Positions 32,859 through 32,891 of a stretch of 32,891 nt of DNA are shown here, piece by piece. The number at the start of each line of letters is the position of its first letter. The first letter of the stretch is position 1. The notes under the pieces are model-generated. The model had not been told where the DNA came from. It was given only the letters and a program-made list of their open reading frames with translations, and made no database searches. The translations under genes and the position numbers were made by a program. Where the stretch lies: positions 1 to 32,891 of the forward strand of contig JAHCJW010000023.1 in assembly GCA_026126125.1 (NCBI GenBank). The letters are read 5' to 3'. Source of the stretch: Devosia sp. (GTDB lineage: Bacteria; Pseudomonadota; Alphaproteobacteria; Rhizobiales; Devosiaceae).

Positions 32859-32891
32859 CCGGATATCTTTTCCGATGAACTGATCCATCGG

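Noticed and set aside
32856..32891. Start of a partial gene after topA (ATGCCGGATATC...)
   Set aside because: Only 12 codons are visible, the ribosome site is weak, and the region resembles a dispersed repeat; the call cannot be supported.
1..32891. CRISPR array, prophage, insertion sequence or tRNA genes
   Set aside because: No regularly spaced repeats, transposase, integrase or cloverleaf-like segment was seen on either strand.

Overview
The window reads as a chromosomal core segment of a high-G+C alphaproteobacterium of the order Hyphomicrobiales (Rhizobiales). Three things suggest this: the pleD-divK-DUF3572-dinB block, clpS-clpA ahead of a SPOR-tailed D,D-carboxypeptidase, and DUF482/DUF983/DUF3572 proteins typical of the group. 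The style is Devosia-like, but the genus is an inference. I see no tRNA, rRNA, CRISPR, phage or insertion sequence.

Layout. 1-3.5 kb: rnr (RNase R), a DUF983 membrane protein, a reverse-strand DUF3052-like gene and rpmG (L33). 3.5-3.87 kb: a gene-free stretch packed with hairpins that I propose is an undescribed structured RNA on the minus strand. 3.87-7.5 kb: the cell-cycle regulators pleD and divK (minus strand), then DUF3572 and dinB (plus). 7.5-12.2 kb: a tightly coupled plus-strand run of ridA-like, glycerophosphodiester phosphodiesterase, DUF482 acyltransferase, a fatty acid hydroxylase/short-chain dehydrogenase fusion, a HIT protein and DUF1275. 12.3-15.1 kb: clpS-clpA (minus). 15.4-18.5 kb: D,D-carboxypeptidase with SPOR domain, a small unknown protein and an EamA permease (plus).

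18.5-25.2 kb (minus): the genes of the tRNA-dependent amidotransferase GatCAB, spread among others. In transcription order these are a DUF4160-DUF2442-HTH fusion, a degenerate metallo-beta-lactamase-fold protein, gatC, a GNAT acetyltransferase, a secreted four-cysteine protein, gatA, a small conserved protein, a chorismate mutase and gatB. 25.3-32.8 kb (plus): ruvX, pyrB, a non-catalytic dihydroorotase homologue (pyrC'/pyrX), plsY, dprA and topA.

Most genes are housekeeping: RNA decay and translation (rnr, rpmG, gatCAB), cell-cycle control (PleD/DivK), proteolysis (ClpAS), DNA topology and repair (topA, dprA, dinB, ruvX), pyrimidine and lipid synthesis (pyrB/pyrX, plsY) and cell wall. The parts most worth a second look are the hairpin cluster at 3503-3850, the three-domain DUF4160-DUF2442-HTH gene with a perfect inverted repeat at its start, the lipid-hydroxylase/dehydrogenase fusion set into an otherwise conserved gene run, and the position of rnr and topA, usually neighbours in relatives, at opposite ends of the window.
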